Source: Barthelona sp. PAP020
Taxonomy: Eukaryota; Metamonada: BaSk clade
Assembly (NCBI GenBank): GCA_040182905.1
Contig: JARQWU010000028.1
Coordinates: 1 to 64,000 of the forward strand
Length of the DNA: 64,000 nucleotides
Direction of reading: 5' to 3'
Shown here in pieces: positions 47,428 to 58,174 of this stretch (position 1 is its first letter; every line of letters begins with the position of its first letter). The notes beneath the pieces are model-generated. The model was not told the origin of the DNA. It was given only the letters and a program-made list of their open reading frames with translations, and ran no database searches. Both the position numbers and the translations under genes were made by a program.

Positions 47428-50400
47428 CTATTCTACTTCAAAAAAAGCTGGAGGTCTGTCTTCAACCATAAGAATGATTTTTCCCTTTGAAAAAACAAGA
47501 TTGGGAACACTATCGACAATTATTGTCTCAGACAACGGAATAACCATTGTTTGTCTTGCTAACCCCAGCCATCTTCCTTTTGAATAGACAATTGCATGTA
47601 ATTTGGGATTATATATAATGAAATCTGTTGAGGACTTTCCAATTCCAAGACCATATACCTGATCAAATTTATCAGAAGTGACTTGAAAATCTTCTAATCC
47701 AGAACGTAGACAAAACAAATATAAAGTAGAACTGGAATGAAACAAGAATTTTTGTTCAGATTGAAGGAAATACACTTCCCCTAGTTTCACCAAAGAATTG
47801 ATAAAACCAATGATTTGAGGTAACACATCTTTCTTTATCGGATTATGAGGCTCAAATAAAATTAACATTAACCTAAGAAGATCAAACATCATCAATGTCT
47901 TGAAATTGGGCAAATTAACACAACTTTGAAAAAACAATAACAACGAACGAACATCTTCCAAATTATTGGCTGCAAAACATTCTTGAGAAACTTTCACAAA
48001 TTGTTCAAAATATTTATCAATTATAGTTGTTAGTGCATATTTACACCAATTACTGGTGTTTTTTCTTCGTTTCTTCAAATCATCAGAGGTAAAAAACCTT
48101 AAAAAATATTTCATCAGATTCATTTGCTCCCCAAAATTAAACCGCTCAAATAACCCATCAAAATTGTACATAATGAATCCACAAATCTCAATTTCGATAA
48201 ATGAACCATACTTTGTGGAAGATAATGCATTGACAGTTTCAATAATGAAAGGAAAAATAGAATCAACCAAATACAAATTTTCTTTTGTTATTAAGACAGA
48301 TAAACAAATAATAGCAAGAATAACATTTTCAAAATTTTTTAACTTGGAAAGCTTATCAATAAACTGCTGAATTTCCAAAAAATTAATAATCTCTTTGGCC
48401 AGAAATTGTTTCTTTTTGAAATCTAAACAACGAAAACTAATCTCCAATACATCTAATATTTGGTTGAAAGGATATGAGGAATAGAACATCTTACTTAAGA
48501 AATTGAAAGAAGGAACTGAAAATCCATCTAATTTTGCACTTAGAACGCTCAATTCATTCATCATATATTGTGAAAGGTCAAAAAAGTCACTATCACTATC
48601 AAATATGTTAAAAAAAAGACCAAAAATTACCAAAACAAAGGAAGTAAACGTGTTACTAACCTTAAGATTTTCCTTTACTTCTTTTCTCAAGAAAATCAAG
48701 TTTGATTCACTGTTGTACAAGATAATTATTGGGTTTATGTGTTGCCAAATAGCAAAAGATTCATTCAACAGTCTAATCGGTAAAATAGGCTGTAATAATC
48801 GACAAATACTGTGAAATTCAGGATCATTCTTGGCAGAAGATATGAACTTTGATAGAGTAAAGAGATATAAGGCCTCAAAACTCACACTCAACAATGAATA
48901 TGTCCTAAACTCCAACAACAACTCATTACATTGCATCATACCAGTGGAACTAAGTCCATTTCCAAAAATAGGTGGCAATATGGGCTTCTGATGATGGCTC
49001 AACTTTATCAAATCACTTGGTTTCACCACTAAAGAATTCAAAAACTTATCTCGATTAGCTGATTCAATTATCTTTTGTAAAACCCCATCTCGAGTCCACA
49101 CGTAAATCTCTTCCTCAAAAGTGCTAACAAAAACAAAACCTTCGGGATAGAATGAAACAAACTTTGGCCTGGTACTGTGGCCACTCAATATGGAAACAGA
49201 TTTTACTACAACAGATATATGAGGTGGTGGATGTGTTAAAATAGCAACAGAACTGATCGATCCCATTACCACTGTAAATAACTCATCATTTTCAAAACGA
49301 ACACGAATATCAGTGATTCCTTCAGGAAAAAGTTCAATTTTGCCAATAAAACTATAAGTTAACGAGTTTACAGGAACTTTCATTTGACCTAAAAATCTAT
49401 AAGCAACCGTTCCATTGTCAATCAAACGATACATATGCAAATCACCACTCTGGTAACCAATTAAAAGACGAATACAACCATGATCCATTCCATGATGTTC
49501 GTCAACCAAAAAACAAGAAGCAGAAGGTTCCTCTTTCAAAGGGATCAATAGATCTTCACATAAATTCCAACCAACAACAAGAACATAGGGGAAAGTTTCA
49601 CTATCACATAACTCTTCATCAGATTCAACGTCTGAATCATTTAGATCATTTTCTTTAGCAAAAGCAGTTAAAACTCGATCACCAACAGTATAAAAGCTAA
49701 CATCTTTGGGATTATTGCGGGAAAAATAAACTTCGATTTTTTGGAAAATCATTGGTGATGTTACTTTTGAATAATCAATATTTTCCCCAGATTCAGCAGA
49801 TTCACTGACATTTGCCAGTCCTGTGCCACAAAAATTAAAAAAAACTTCATAACTAATAACATTAAAATAATCATGGTAAAACAATACATACATTTCATCT
49901 GCAAACGTTAATAAAGCAAAATTCTTTGTGAAACTTATCTTGTAATCAATACCAATATTATAATAACAACCTTTATCTTTTGTATCATCATCTGATAAAC
50001 TTATTTGAACTTTAGAACAATACCCATTAGTCTCCTTTGTACTAATCATCCATTCACCCAAAAATTTTAAATCACCAGTCGAAGGAGGATCAGCAAGATT
50101 ACAAACAATTTCTTCCTCTTCAACATCATTGTTAAAGAAAGGGGGAAACTCACTGGCGTCATAATCAGTTTTGTAATCAAACGAATCTCTTTCATCATCA
50201 TAATCAATTGAATGTAATCTGGAGCCAAGTAAATATGCATAAGGATCTTCTTCTTCTTCTTTTTCCTCTTTCTTTTGCTTCTTGGTGCTCAATTCCAATA
50301 AAACAATACGATCAACAGTAGCAACAATTATATGACCATCATCCAACCAAAATATACTTTTTAGTAGGGGCAAATCGCATCTAACTATTAAATTCAACTC

Positions 50401-51135
50401 ATAGTCAAAAATTCTAAACCAATCACCCTGCATCACTGAAAACATCTTCCCATTAGGACTCACATCAACTGCCAATATAGGGCAATGGCATGCTCGCAAG
50501 TTAAAATTACAAAAATGGTTTTCACTGACCTTATGGTTGGCTGCGTGAATGTTGATGATATTATAAAAATAGAAACAGCCATAGTTATCCAAGAAATATA
50601 AATACCTGAAGCCATATTTCTCAATAATAGAAACATCAGCTATCCATTTGTAGAAATGAAAAAAATCAAATATCTTTAACGTAATTAAATCAACATAAAC
50701 AACTTCACCAGTGGTAGAAGTAATAAATAAGATTTGATGTGGTTGTGTATCAATAGGAGTGTATAATGCAGTGTCTGTAATCATTCCAATATCAAAACAT
50801 TTTATTGTTTTGGTTAAGAAATACGTATCCAAAAGATACAAATCAATAAATGTATCAGAAACAGCAATTAAATATTGTTTAGTCAATAACAATTGTTTGT
50901 AGGATCGTGTATTCTCACTTGATAACAATATTTGAGCTTGTAAAGTTTGTTGAGGTGAAATACATACATCCGGTATGAATTTTCCCTCTAAAAGGGACCA
51001 AACTATTATGTTACCTTCTCTTGACGCTGTAAATAATCGATGATATAATTCGTCAAAAGCATGGGATACAACATGATGATTGATCTCAATATCAGATAAT
51101 AACAATGAATAATTTAAATAATTTTGATTGCTCAT
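47428..51135 (-). CDS. WDR7/rabconnectin-3-beta-like WD40 and helical-repeat protein
   Basis: The 1235-residue protein has an N-terminal propeller (residues about 15-290; RLFTASREGNIIVWSL), an acidic insertion (EKEEEEDPYAYL and surroundings), a second propeller (about 330-690; LLIGYQSGDLHMYRL, FVSFYPEGFVFVSTFEEEIYVW), a long alpha-helical repeat region (about 720-1130) and a short beta C-terminus (FSKGKIILMVEDRPPAFFEVE). Two propellers, a HEAT-like region and C-terminal strands are the layout of WDR7/rabconnectin-3 beta, which with DMXL proteins regulates V-ATPase assembly and vesicle acidification. The identification rests on architecture and short motif resemblance. A nucleoporin or other trafficking coat protein remains possible. 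Confidence 0.55.
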   Translation of the reverse strand: MSNQNYLNYSLLLSDIEINHHVVSHAFDELYHRLFTASREGNIIVWSLLEGKFIPDVCISPQQTLQAQILLSSENTRSYKQLLLTKQYLIAVSDTFIDLYLLDTYFLTKTIKCFDIGMITDTALYTPIDTQPHQILFITSTTGEVVYVDLITLKIFDFFHFYKWIADVSIIEKYGFRYLYFLDNYGCFYFYNIINIHAANHKVSENHFCNFNLRACHCPILAVDVSPNGKMFSVMQGDWFRIFDYELNLIVRCDLPLLKSIFWLDDGHIIVATVDRIVLLELSTKKQKKEEKEEEEDPYAYLLGSRLHSIDYDDERDSFDYKTDYDASEFPPFFNNDVEEEEIVCNLADPPSTGDLKFLGEWMISTKETNGYCSKVQISLSDDDTKDKGCYYNIGIDYKISFTKNFALLTFADEMYVLFYHDYFNVISYEVFFNFCGTGLANVSESAESGENIDYSKVTSPMIFQKIEVYFSRNNPKDVSFYTVGDRVLTAFAKENDLNDSDVESDEELCDSETFPYVLVVGWNLCEDLLIPLKEEPSASCFLVDEHHGMDHGCIRLLIGYQSGDLHMYRLIDNGTVAYRFLGQMKVPVNSLTYSFIGKIELFPEGITDIRVRFENDELFTVVMGSISSVAILTHPPPHISVVVKSVSILSGHSTRPKFVSFYPEGFVFVSTFEEEIYVWTRDGVLQKIIESANRDKFLNSLVVKPSDLIKLSHHQKPILPPIFGNGLSSTGMMQCNELLLEFRTYSLLSVSFEALYLFTLSKFISSAKNDPEFHSICRLLQPILPIRLLNESFAIWQHINPIIILYNSESNLIFLRKEVKENLKVSNTFTSFVLVIFGLFFNIFDSDSDFFDLSQYMMNELSVLSAKLDGFSVPSFNFLSKMFYSSYPFNQILDVLEISFRCLDFKKKQFLAKEIINFLEIQQFIDKLSKLKNFENVILAIICLSVLITKENLYLVDSIFPFIIETVNALSSTKYGSFIEIEICGFIMYNFDGLFERFNFGEQMNLMKYFLRFFTSDDLKKRRKNTSNWCKYALTTIIDKYFEQFVKVSQECFAANNLEDVRSLLLFFQSCVNLPNFKTLMMFDLLRLMLILFEPHNPIKKDVLPQIIGFINSLVKLGEVYFLQSEQKFLFHSSSTLYLFCLRSGLEDFQVTSDKFDQVYGLGIGKSSTDFIIYNPKLHAIVYSKGRWLGLARQTMVIPLSETIIVDSVPNLVFSKGKIILMVEDRPPAFFEVE

Positions 51136-51436
51136 TCAATATTGAATTAAAATTTCACATTGTGGTAAAAACCGAACGGCAAAGAATTCAAAAAAAAACA
51201 GTTTATCTCATATATACATATGTTTTAAAAATAAAAATACTGTAGTCAACATATACAAACAAAAAAAAACTTCAAACAAAAAAATTGAACAATTTTTACC
51301 AACTAATAAAATGAACATACCATACTTTTACATTAACATTCTTTGTAAAAGATTGAAATTCGAATGCAATTATTTGGTTAATTTTTTAAAGACAATAAAA
51401 CAAAGATATACAAATTTTTTATTTATATATGATATC
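51136..51436. other. Intergenic, nothing recognised
   Basis: This is 301 bp of A+T-rich DNA between two minus-strand genes, with A runs near 51190 and 51260. It holds the presumed promoter of the WDR7-like gene and the 3' end of the methyltransferase-like gene. Confidence 0.65.
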
Positions 51437-53374
51437 TCATAAATCCAATCCAAAATCATACGAATTGTTTTTGACTGGTACTACTTTTTTAGAATGTGTT
51501 TGTTTCCTTTTTGATTTAGAAGGATTATTTTTCCTTTTTGCTCGATTTAAACTTGAAATAGTTGTATAATCGTCAATAATGTCAATATTTTCAGAATTTC
51601 TTTTCTTTTCTTCTAAACGATTCTTTTCAATTTGTTTTAACTCCTTTTCTTTTTCTTTATTTATCTGTATTTGTTTTTGTAACATCGCTATAACCATATC
51701 TTTTTCATTTTCATTTGTAATTTTGGATTTTTTTTCAAAAACCGGCTCTTTTTTTATCTCTGGTTTATCTAATTGATGGGAAAAGGTTATTTTCTTGTTA
51801 AAATTAATCTTAATTCTGCGCATGGGTTTATTGTCTTCATTTTTTGTTTCTCCAACATTGTCTTCAATATCAGAATCTGTTTCCTTCGTAATTTCAAAAA
51901 CCAAACCAATTACACCAAAAAATTTTTTGTACAGAGGCTGTGGTAACAAAGCATTCTTGTCAGGCAATATATTATGTGGGTTGTTGTTGATTTGACCAAT
52001 AAATCTGTTGATTGTGTCGAAATTTAACTTCAAAAGCCATTCATTGAACCTCTTTAAAGAAAGTTCATAAGAATTAACGTAAAAAGGTCTGTCTAATCGA
52101 AATTCATTGATAAACTTGGGACCCATCTTCAACATCACTTTTTCAAAAGCATCAATGCATTCATAAGATTGACTAAATTTGGTTAGAAACATATAAACTT
52201 CGGGTGAATCTGAAGCAGAAGGAGGTAATTTAGCAAATCTAACTTCAGCAAAACAAAAGTACAACAAACTGAACAAATAATAATGTTGCGAAGTCCTAAA
52301 CCTACCTATCCTTACAATTATTGTCCCATTATCATTCAAAAGTCTACACAACAAAGGAAAAACTAGCCCAAAATTAGTTTCCCAACCCATGTTCTTCAAA
52401 CCGTAGTGGTTTACTTTTGATTCCAATAGACAATCTATATATATAAGTTCAGCACCCTCTTTATAAATGTTATTCACCGCTTTCAATAGTTTTTCTCGAT
52501 TTTCAACAGAACCAAGTATAGCACGATTGGCTTTCTTAGCATCACTCTCTCTATTGATAGAAACACATGGATGCATGTTAATTTCGCTATTTCCATTCTT
52601 TATTCTAGCTGGTGGCTCAATACCAAACGTTAATGGTAAAACTTCGTAGTCTTGTCCAACAAAATCAGGGAAATAATAATAGAAATCTTGTTGTGGTGAA
52701 AAATCTAAAAAGTGAATCGTTTCAAAGGGTTCTTTTAAAGTTAAAGTGTTTGGAAAGCGAGAATTTTCACCCTGATAATAGGTGAAATTCACTGCTCTAT
52801 CCATAACAGCAAATATTGCACTGGACAAATGAAATTCACTGTTCTCACTTCTTTCTTCCTTTTCACATAAAACACGAATGGGATTGCAATATCTTTTCAT
52901 AACCTTAAACGTAGAAGGGAACTTTTGGGGATCCTTTTTTGTTCGTTCTTCACACAATAAAACCAATTCTTCTTGAATATTCTTAAACTTTTGTTCTTCA
53001 GATATGTCAATTAAGGAACTGATTGGATCAGGTGGCAAATTTCCTTGATTAAAAAATAAAAATTGCTCTCTCCATTTTGCCTCATTCCACGTTTGCATTT
53101 GTTCTGCCAACATAACAACAGTTTCATCAACATTTTTAAATGAAGAATGAGGAATAATTCTATCTGGTCCTTTAACTAACCAATTAATTGTTTCACGATA
53201 TGATAAACCAAAATATAAAGACAATGTTTGAGCCTGCTCTGATTCATCAATGTTAAATATTGGTGCATCACTTTCAATTACACTTTCAACATATGAAATG
53301 GAAGATTTTGTATATAAACCAAAAGGATCATCGAATAAAGGCTTCTCAGGAAGTACTTCTATTACACCTTCCAT
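51437..53374 (-). CDS. FtsJ/RrmJ-fold methyltransferase-like protein (cap 2'-O-methyltransferase-like)
   Basis: The 645-residue protein has a central Rossmann-like block (residues about 215-415): a FETIHFLDFSPQQDFYYYFP segment where the AdoMet motif I is expected, AELIYIDCLLES (motif IV, family VDLVVADG), GLVFPLLCRLLNDNGTIIVRIGRF (family QLLLCQ.L.AL.IL..GG.FVCK.FD) and a RFAKLPPSASDSPEVYMFLTKF end (family KP..SRPANSERYVVC). This resembles CMTR-type cap 2'-O-methyltransferases. However, the catalytic Lys of CK.FD is replaced by Arg and motif I lacks a clear GG, so activity is doubtful. The C-terminus (from about 500) is a Lys/Glu-rich disordered tail with basic clusters. ATG 53374 was chosen over a TTG. 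Confidence 0.5.
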   Translation of the reverse strand: MEGVIEVLPEKPLFDDPFGLYTKSSISYVESVIESDAPIFNIDESEQAQTLSLYFGLSYRETINWLVKGPDRIIPHSSFKNVDETVVMLAEQMQTWNEAKWREQFLFFNQGNLPPDPISSLIDISEEQKFKNIQEELVLLCEERTKKDPQKFPSTFKVMKRYCNPIRVLCEKEERSENSEFHLSSAIFAVMDRAVNFTYYQGENSRFPNTLTLKEPFETIHFLDFSPQQDFYYYFPDFVGQDYEVLPLTFGIEPPARIKNGNSEINMHPCVSINRESDAKKANRAILGSVENREKLLKAVNNIYKEGAELIYIDCLLESKVNHYGLKNMGWETNFGLVFPLLCRLLNDNGTIIVRIGRFRTSQHYYLFSLLYFCFAEVRFAKLPPSASDSPEVYMFLTKFSQSYECIDAFEKVMLKMGPKFINEFRLDRPFYVNSYELSLKRFNEWLLKLNFDTINRFIGQINNNPHNILPDKNALLPQPLYKKFFGVIGLVFEITKETDSDIEDNVGETKNEDNKPMRRIKINFNKKITFSHQLDKPEIKKEPVFEKKSKITNENEKDMVIAMLQKQIQINKEKEKELKQIEKNRLEEKKRNSENIDIIDDYTTISSLNRAKRKNNPSKSKRKQTHSKKVVPVKNNSYDFGLDL

Positions 53375-53542
53375 CAATAATCAAATATTAATGGGAAAAA
53401 AAATGCTTTTCTTATTGATGTTGTAATCTTTTCTTTTATGCAAAAAAATTCAATAAATACACAATTAATTTAAGAATGTGTGAATTAGAATCAAAAAAAT
53501 AAATTCAAAAACGTAATTTATCAGAAAAGAGCTCATCATACT

Positions 53543-56479
53543 CTATTGGGACTTAGCAAATGTCTCAATAATATGACCAACAGGAGTAGGATCTGGGAAT
53601 TGAATCATCATATGGTCGATTTCATCACTCTTCTTAATGATAGAATTCAACAGAATCAATCCTAAATCAGAAGTCATAAGAACATCAGAACATTCTGAAT
53701 CAATTGACACATCAATAAAAGCTTGTAAAACTTCTGAAGAAAAGCCGAAAAGTTCAAAAGCAAAAATTAGACAGCAAATGGCAAGTTTACATCCAAATTT
53801 GCGTTTTTCAGAAACAACTGATAAATTCTTAAGATTTGAAGAGATAAAATCTCTGAATCTAGGTGTAACAAGTTGACAATTAAGATGTGCTAACACTTCA
53901 AAGGCAGCAGCGCCAACTTCAGAAGACCAAGCTACTTGTTTCTCAATCTCATGAACACACAAAATAGCATCTGCATTCTCCAAAAGAGGGAATGCGTCGA
54001 TAATTGCTTGAATCATGAATTCAGATTCTTCATCTGTGAAATCAGTTTCAGCAAAGGAATGGAAAGTTTCTTCCAAATCTTCTTGGAACATCATATTTGC
54101 AATGTTTGCAATAACTTGTCTGTAATAACCAGGAAGATGATTTGATAAAGAAGGAACGCTACAGCGTTCTTCTAACCAACTTTGGGAATAAGATGAAATT
54201 GAAGGATATTCATGGGCATATTCGTTGATTGATTCCATAAAATCATCAGCAGAATCATAAATTTCTTCTGAAATACAAGCAGTCAAATCTGAAAATGTAT
54301 CTGAATTGAAAATTTGTTGATAAAGACAAATTTTTCTTGAATTAGCTTCAAAACTCTTGGTTTTAATCAAATCTAAAACTTTTGTATGTTTTTTCAAAAC
54401 GTAAATCAAAGCCAAATCTTCAATGGAAATTTGATCTTCAGTTTTATTTAAAATATCATTGCAGAAATCAGTTGTATCTAATTTTTCAGTATTTTCATCA
54501 ATATTGTTAATTTTCCACAATAATTCGATAGCAAATTTGATTCCTTTTGCTGAATCAATGGTATTGTTTTGCTTTACGATGGCAATAATAATGGTTTTAG
54601 CTAAACATCCATCAACAAGCATCAACATAAGCAATTGAATTAACTTGGTAATGATTACACCAATAGGTGAATCAATCAATTGAAGAATATCCAAAATAAC
54701 AAGTGAAATGTCTATCTTTACTGAAACCAAAGATAAAATAACATCCATACAACTTAAAACAATTAATTCAGAAGAAGAATTCAAACATTGCTTTAAAATA
54801 CTGAAAAATTCATTAATTTCTTCAGGTTTATTTTTAAGATCAGTTTTATAATATTCAACTGATTCAGTAATACTTGATAAAGCACTGCAAACAGTTATTT
54901 CATGATAAGATTCATTTATACTATTGTTCAAGAATTCAAAAATTTCTTGAAGTTTCTCTTTTGGAATACTTTTCTTTAATGCTGATAAAGTTTTAAAAAT
55001 ACCAATCAAAGCTTCTCTTTCATTAGCAGCATCTGTATCCAATGCTGCTAAAGTATACTTTTGAATCAAATTTTCATGATCTTTCATGAATGTGATTAAA
55101 GCAAAATCTAAATCTTTATTTCTACATTTGAAAGCACTTAAAAATAATCTGCGTGAATTATCTCTGATGATTAAAGAATTGTGATACAGTAAACGGAATG
55201 ACTTAATCAAAAAGATTGATTTTCCATCAATATCACCATCAATATCAAGCTGATCACATATCAAAAGATCAGTAATGTCATTGTTTATTGCTAATCTGAA
55301 ACTAGTTAAAAAGAAATCGGTTATCATTGAAACAGAACTGTTTAAACAAAAGTTAAAAACACTTGATAAATCAGTGGCATGTTTACTGATATCCTTTCCT
55401 GCTCTTTTCAACGCAATCAAACCACGAGTAAATGCTTGACATAAAGCACCATTCGCTGAACTATATACGTTCTCTGTAACTGCTTCAAATGCATAATTTA
55501 CAGTTGTCTTATACGCCAATAAGCCTAAAGTACGCTCTAATTGATCCTTTAACACATCAACAACATTTTCAATTTTAAAAATGTTGTCCATTGTAATTGC
55601 TGCACCATGAGCTTCTGAATACTTACCTTCCATAATACAAAACAATAAAGGAGCAAAGATAGAATTGACTGGTTGTTTCATAACTATCAATTGTTTGAAA
55701 CATGCAGTAAATAACAAACTACTGGCCTCACGAACTCTAATATCCAAGTTTCCTAATAGAACGGGCACAGTTGGATATAATTGTGACAAAAGGGCTCGAG
55801 AAAAATCATTATCCTTTGCTAGAATGATTTCACGTAATGATAGGCATGATTGAGATATTACTAAAGGTGCATATCCTTCATCTTCATCGTAAACTAAATA
55901 ATCAAGCAAATCTTGAACAAATACTTGACCCATCCCAAGAATACCTTGATCTAAAGTGAAACTAACAATATTTGCCAATGAATAACCAACACCCATAAGA
56001 TATCCTTCATGTAACATCCATCCTTTGCCTTTAATTTTGGCTTTTAATGCCATTAAACGTGGTAATACCATAATTGCATGCTTTTCAGAAACAGAACAAA
56101 AAACTCCTAAGGCTTGTCCAGCAGCATCTCTTACTTCCCATTTAGGATCTTCCAATTCTCCAAGCATCCGACTCAAAACAACATTTTGAATACTAGGAGT
56201 CAAAGTTCCTTCATATTGTAATGTAGGAAACATAAAACACCATGAACACAAAATTATTTGTCTCAAATGCCAATGAGTTTCACGGGGATAATTGAATACA
56301 TCTTCAAAAAGATCAATCAATTGATTAACGTAATTACCAATCTTTTCATCTGATTTTAATTCATCAAAAATACAATCAAGTGCATCTATCAAAGGCAAAA
56401 CATTTGCAGTCGCTGTTTTTGGAATAGATTGCAATAATTGTCTTAAATTAGCTAATAAATATTCCCAATCAACACTCAT
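53543..56479 (-). CDS. HEAT/ARM-repeat protein, 978 residues
   Basis: The whole protein is alpha-solenoid. Recurrent helix pairs include LEDPKWEVRDAAGQALGVFC, the LGNLDIRVREASSLLFTACF repeat with its conserved D.RVR.A turn, and later FKTLSALKKSIPKEKLQEIF. No membrane, kinase or zinc elements are present. HEAT solenoids of this size act as scaffolds (importin-like, condensin-like, TOR- or proteasome-associated), and I could not match one family. The final residues (VGHIIETFAKSQ) end without a disordered tail. It is divergent from MPP10, with 180 bp between starts. Confidence 0.75.
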   Translation of the reverse strand: MSVDWEYLLANLRQLLQSIPKTATANVLPLIDALDCIFDELKSDEKIGNYVNQLIDLFEDVFNYPRETHWHLRQIILCSWCFMFPTLQYEGTLTPSIQNVVLSRMLGELEDPKWEVRDAAGQALGVFCSVSEKHAIMVLPRLMALKAKIKGKGWMLHEGYLMGVGYSLANIVSFTLDQGILGMGQVFVQDLLDYLVYDEDEGYAPLVISQSCLSLREIILAKDNDFSRALLSQLYPTVPVLLGNLDIRVREASSLLFTACFKQLIVMKQPVNSIFAPLLFCIMEGKYSEAHGAAITMDNIFKIENVVDVLKDQLERTLGLLAYKTTVNYAFEAVTENVYSSANGALCQAFTRGLIALKRAGKDISKHATDLSSVFNFCLNSSVSMITDFFLTSFRLAINNDITDLLICDQLDIDGDIDGKSIFLIKSFRLLYHNSLIIRDNSRRLFLSAFKCRNKDLDFALITFMKDHENLIQKYTLAALDTDAANEREALIGIFKTLSALKKSIPKEKLQEIFEFLNNSINESYHEITVCSALSSITESVEYYKTDLKNKPEEINEFFSILKQCLNSSSELIVLSCMDVILSLVSVKIDISLVILDILQLIDSPIGVIITKLIQLLMLMLVDGCLAKTIIIAIVKQNNTIDSAKGIKFAIELLWKINNIDENTEKLDTTDFCNDILNKTEDQISIEDLALIYVLKKHTKVLDLIKTKSFEANSRKICLYQQIFNSDTFSDLTACISEEIYDSADDFMESINEYAHEYPSISSYSQSWLEERCSVPSLSNHLPGYYRQVIANIANMMFQEDLEETFHSFAETDFTDEESEFMIQAIIDAFPLLENADAILCVHEIEKQVAWSSEVGAAAFEVLAHLNCQLVTPRFRDFISSNLKNLSVVSEKRKFGCKLAICCLIFAFELFGFSSEVLQAFIDVSIDSECSDVLMTSDLGLILLNSIIKKSDEIDHMMIQFPDPTPVGHIIETFAKSQ

Positions 56480-56659
56480 TCAACAATAATAATGATAAAA
56501 AAAAGGGAGGATGAATGAAAAGAAATGAAGTTAAAAATTTTTGGCAATTGTGATTCAAAAATTAAAAATGAAAGTAGTTTTTACAATTAATGTTTTCAAC
56601 AGACACTAAATTATTGAAGAAAAATAAAAATTTTTTTTTGTTGTTCTAAATTTTTTTTC

Positions 56660-58174
56660 ATGGACACTGCATTAGAAAATTTAACGAATGCATTAGGATT
56701 GACTAATTCTATCAATAATGTTGATTTAGAATATCTTTGGTTAATGGTTGATGAAAAGAACAAACAAGTTCGAGAGAATTATTTAAATGTAATGGCAGAT
56801 TTACTTTATGAAGATGAAAACGAGAACAAAGACAAAGAAATTTCTGATAATGATGAAACTAATGATGAAATTGATGATGATGATCTTGACGAAAATGATG
56901 ATGACAGGCAAAATGTTTTTTCAGATGATGATGAATCTGAAAAGGCTGATAAGAATATTGGCAATAAATACGAATATGATTTTGACCTTGGAGACCCTAA
57001 TGAAGAAATTGACATCAACAACATTCCAGATTTTCTTCCAGATGATGAAGGAGATCCTTTTCGTATTGAATATGATGAAGAAAATGATGATGAAGATGAA
57101 ATGGATGATCAGGACAACGTTGAAATCACTGATGATCTGTTTTATGATGAAGATGATGATGTTCCTGATGAAAAAGAAGCTAACTTTCTTCCGGGCGATG
57201 ATGAATTCGTTGATGATGATGAAGATAATTCGGTTGATAACAAAGATTTTGAGAACAAAGTCGATCCATTCGAAGAAACACCTCACATGGCATACTTAAG
57301 AGCGATGGATGAGATTATCAGTGGGTTAGAGAACAAATCACTTGAAACAAGGTCATGGGAGCTGATGGGTGAAGTTGATAAGAATAATCGTCCTGAAGAT
57401 GGGTTATTAGATGTTGATATCGAAATTCAGTATGGAAAACGTGCAGCGCCTGTTATTGATGAGGCTTTTACGGCGCAGTTGGAAAAGATCATTATTGATC
57501 GTATTTCAGAAGGTGAATTTGATGATCCCAAGCCATTTGTTGAACAAAAGATTAGAAAATCACGTTTTGAATTGGATAACACAAAAGATAACAGATCTTT
57601 AGCAGATCTTGAAGCACAAGATCGTATTGATGCTGAAATGTTAGCGACTGGAGCTATTGATAAAGATACTCAAAAATTGCATCACGATGTTAATGAAACA
57701 TGGATACAAGTTGCTCGTTCTTTGGATGCACTTACTAATTTCTCATACACTCCTTCAGCAGCTGAGGTATTACCTGCTGAGATTGTTATAAATAAGAGTA
57801 TGGCATCCATTGAAATGGAAGAACAAGTTCCTTTGGCATTTTCCACTTCTAATGCTGTTGCACCTCAAGAATTACATAAGAGTAGAGGTACTGCTCCAAA
57901 AGCAAAGAAAGAATTAACATCTCAAGAAAAGAAAGCCAAGAGAAATAAAAACAAGAAATCCAGAATGAATAGAGATTCAAAGGATGGTAAGAAATTGAAA
58001 AAGGAATCTGTTATCGATGTTATTGATAGGAAACAGCGTAAAGAACAAAATAATCAAAAAATAAAGAATAAATCGGATGTTGATGGTCAAAAATACAGCA
58101 ATTCATCTGCCTTCTTCAAACATTTGTCCACAATAAAAAATAAACAATCTTCTAGCACGGTTCAAAATTATTAA
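56660..58174 (+). CDS. MPP10: MPP10, U3 snoRNP component
   Basis: The 504-residue protein has the MPP10 plan. A long acidic, Asp/Glu-rich N-terminal half (residues 50-200) is followed by the conserved core: LETRSWELMGEVDKNNRPED (family KPWQLQGEVTAQKRPEN), LLDVDIEIQYGKRAAPVIDE (family LLEE.L.FDHA.R.APVITEE), the LEKIIIDRI helix, an EAQDRIDAEML segment and LDALTNFSYTPSA (family LDALSNFHFIPKP), closing with a Lys-rich tail (KKAKRNKNKKSRMNR). MPP10 bridges U3 snoRNA and pre-rRNA in the small-subunit processome. The ATG follows a T-rich leader. GA-rich codon runs give shadow frames in the acidic half. Confidence 0.93.
   Translation: MDTALENLTNALGLTNSINNVDLEYLWLMVDEKNKQVRENYLNVMADLLYEDENENKDKEISDNDETNDEIDDDDLDENDDDRQNVFSDDDESEKADKNIGNKYEYDFDLGDPNEEIDINNIPDFLPDDEGDPFRIEYDEENDDEDEMDDQDNVEITDDLFYDEDDDVPDEKEANFLPGDDEFVDDDEDNSVDNKDFENKVDPFEETPHMAYLRAMDEIISGLENKSLETRSWELMGEVDKNNRPEDGLLDVDIEIQYGKRAAPVIDEAFTAQLEKIIIDRISEGEFDDPKPFVEQKIRKSRFELDNTKDNRSLADLEAQDRIDAEMLATGAIDKDTQKLHHDVNETWIQVARSLDALTNFSYTPSAAEVLPAEIVINKSMASIEMEEQVPLAFSTSNAVAPQELHKSRGTAPKAKKELTSQEKKAKRNKNKKSRMNRDSKDGKKLKKESVIDVIDRKQRKEQNNQKIKNKSDVDGQKYSNSSAFFKHLSTIKNKQSSSTVQNY

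Noticed and set aside
53543-56479. Assignment of the HEAT protein to tubulin cofactor D, BLM10/PA200 or an importin
   Set aside because: No family-specific block beyond generic HEAT repeats was found, so it was left unnamed.
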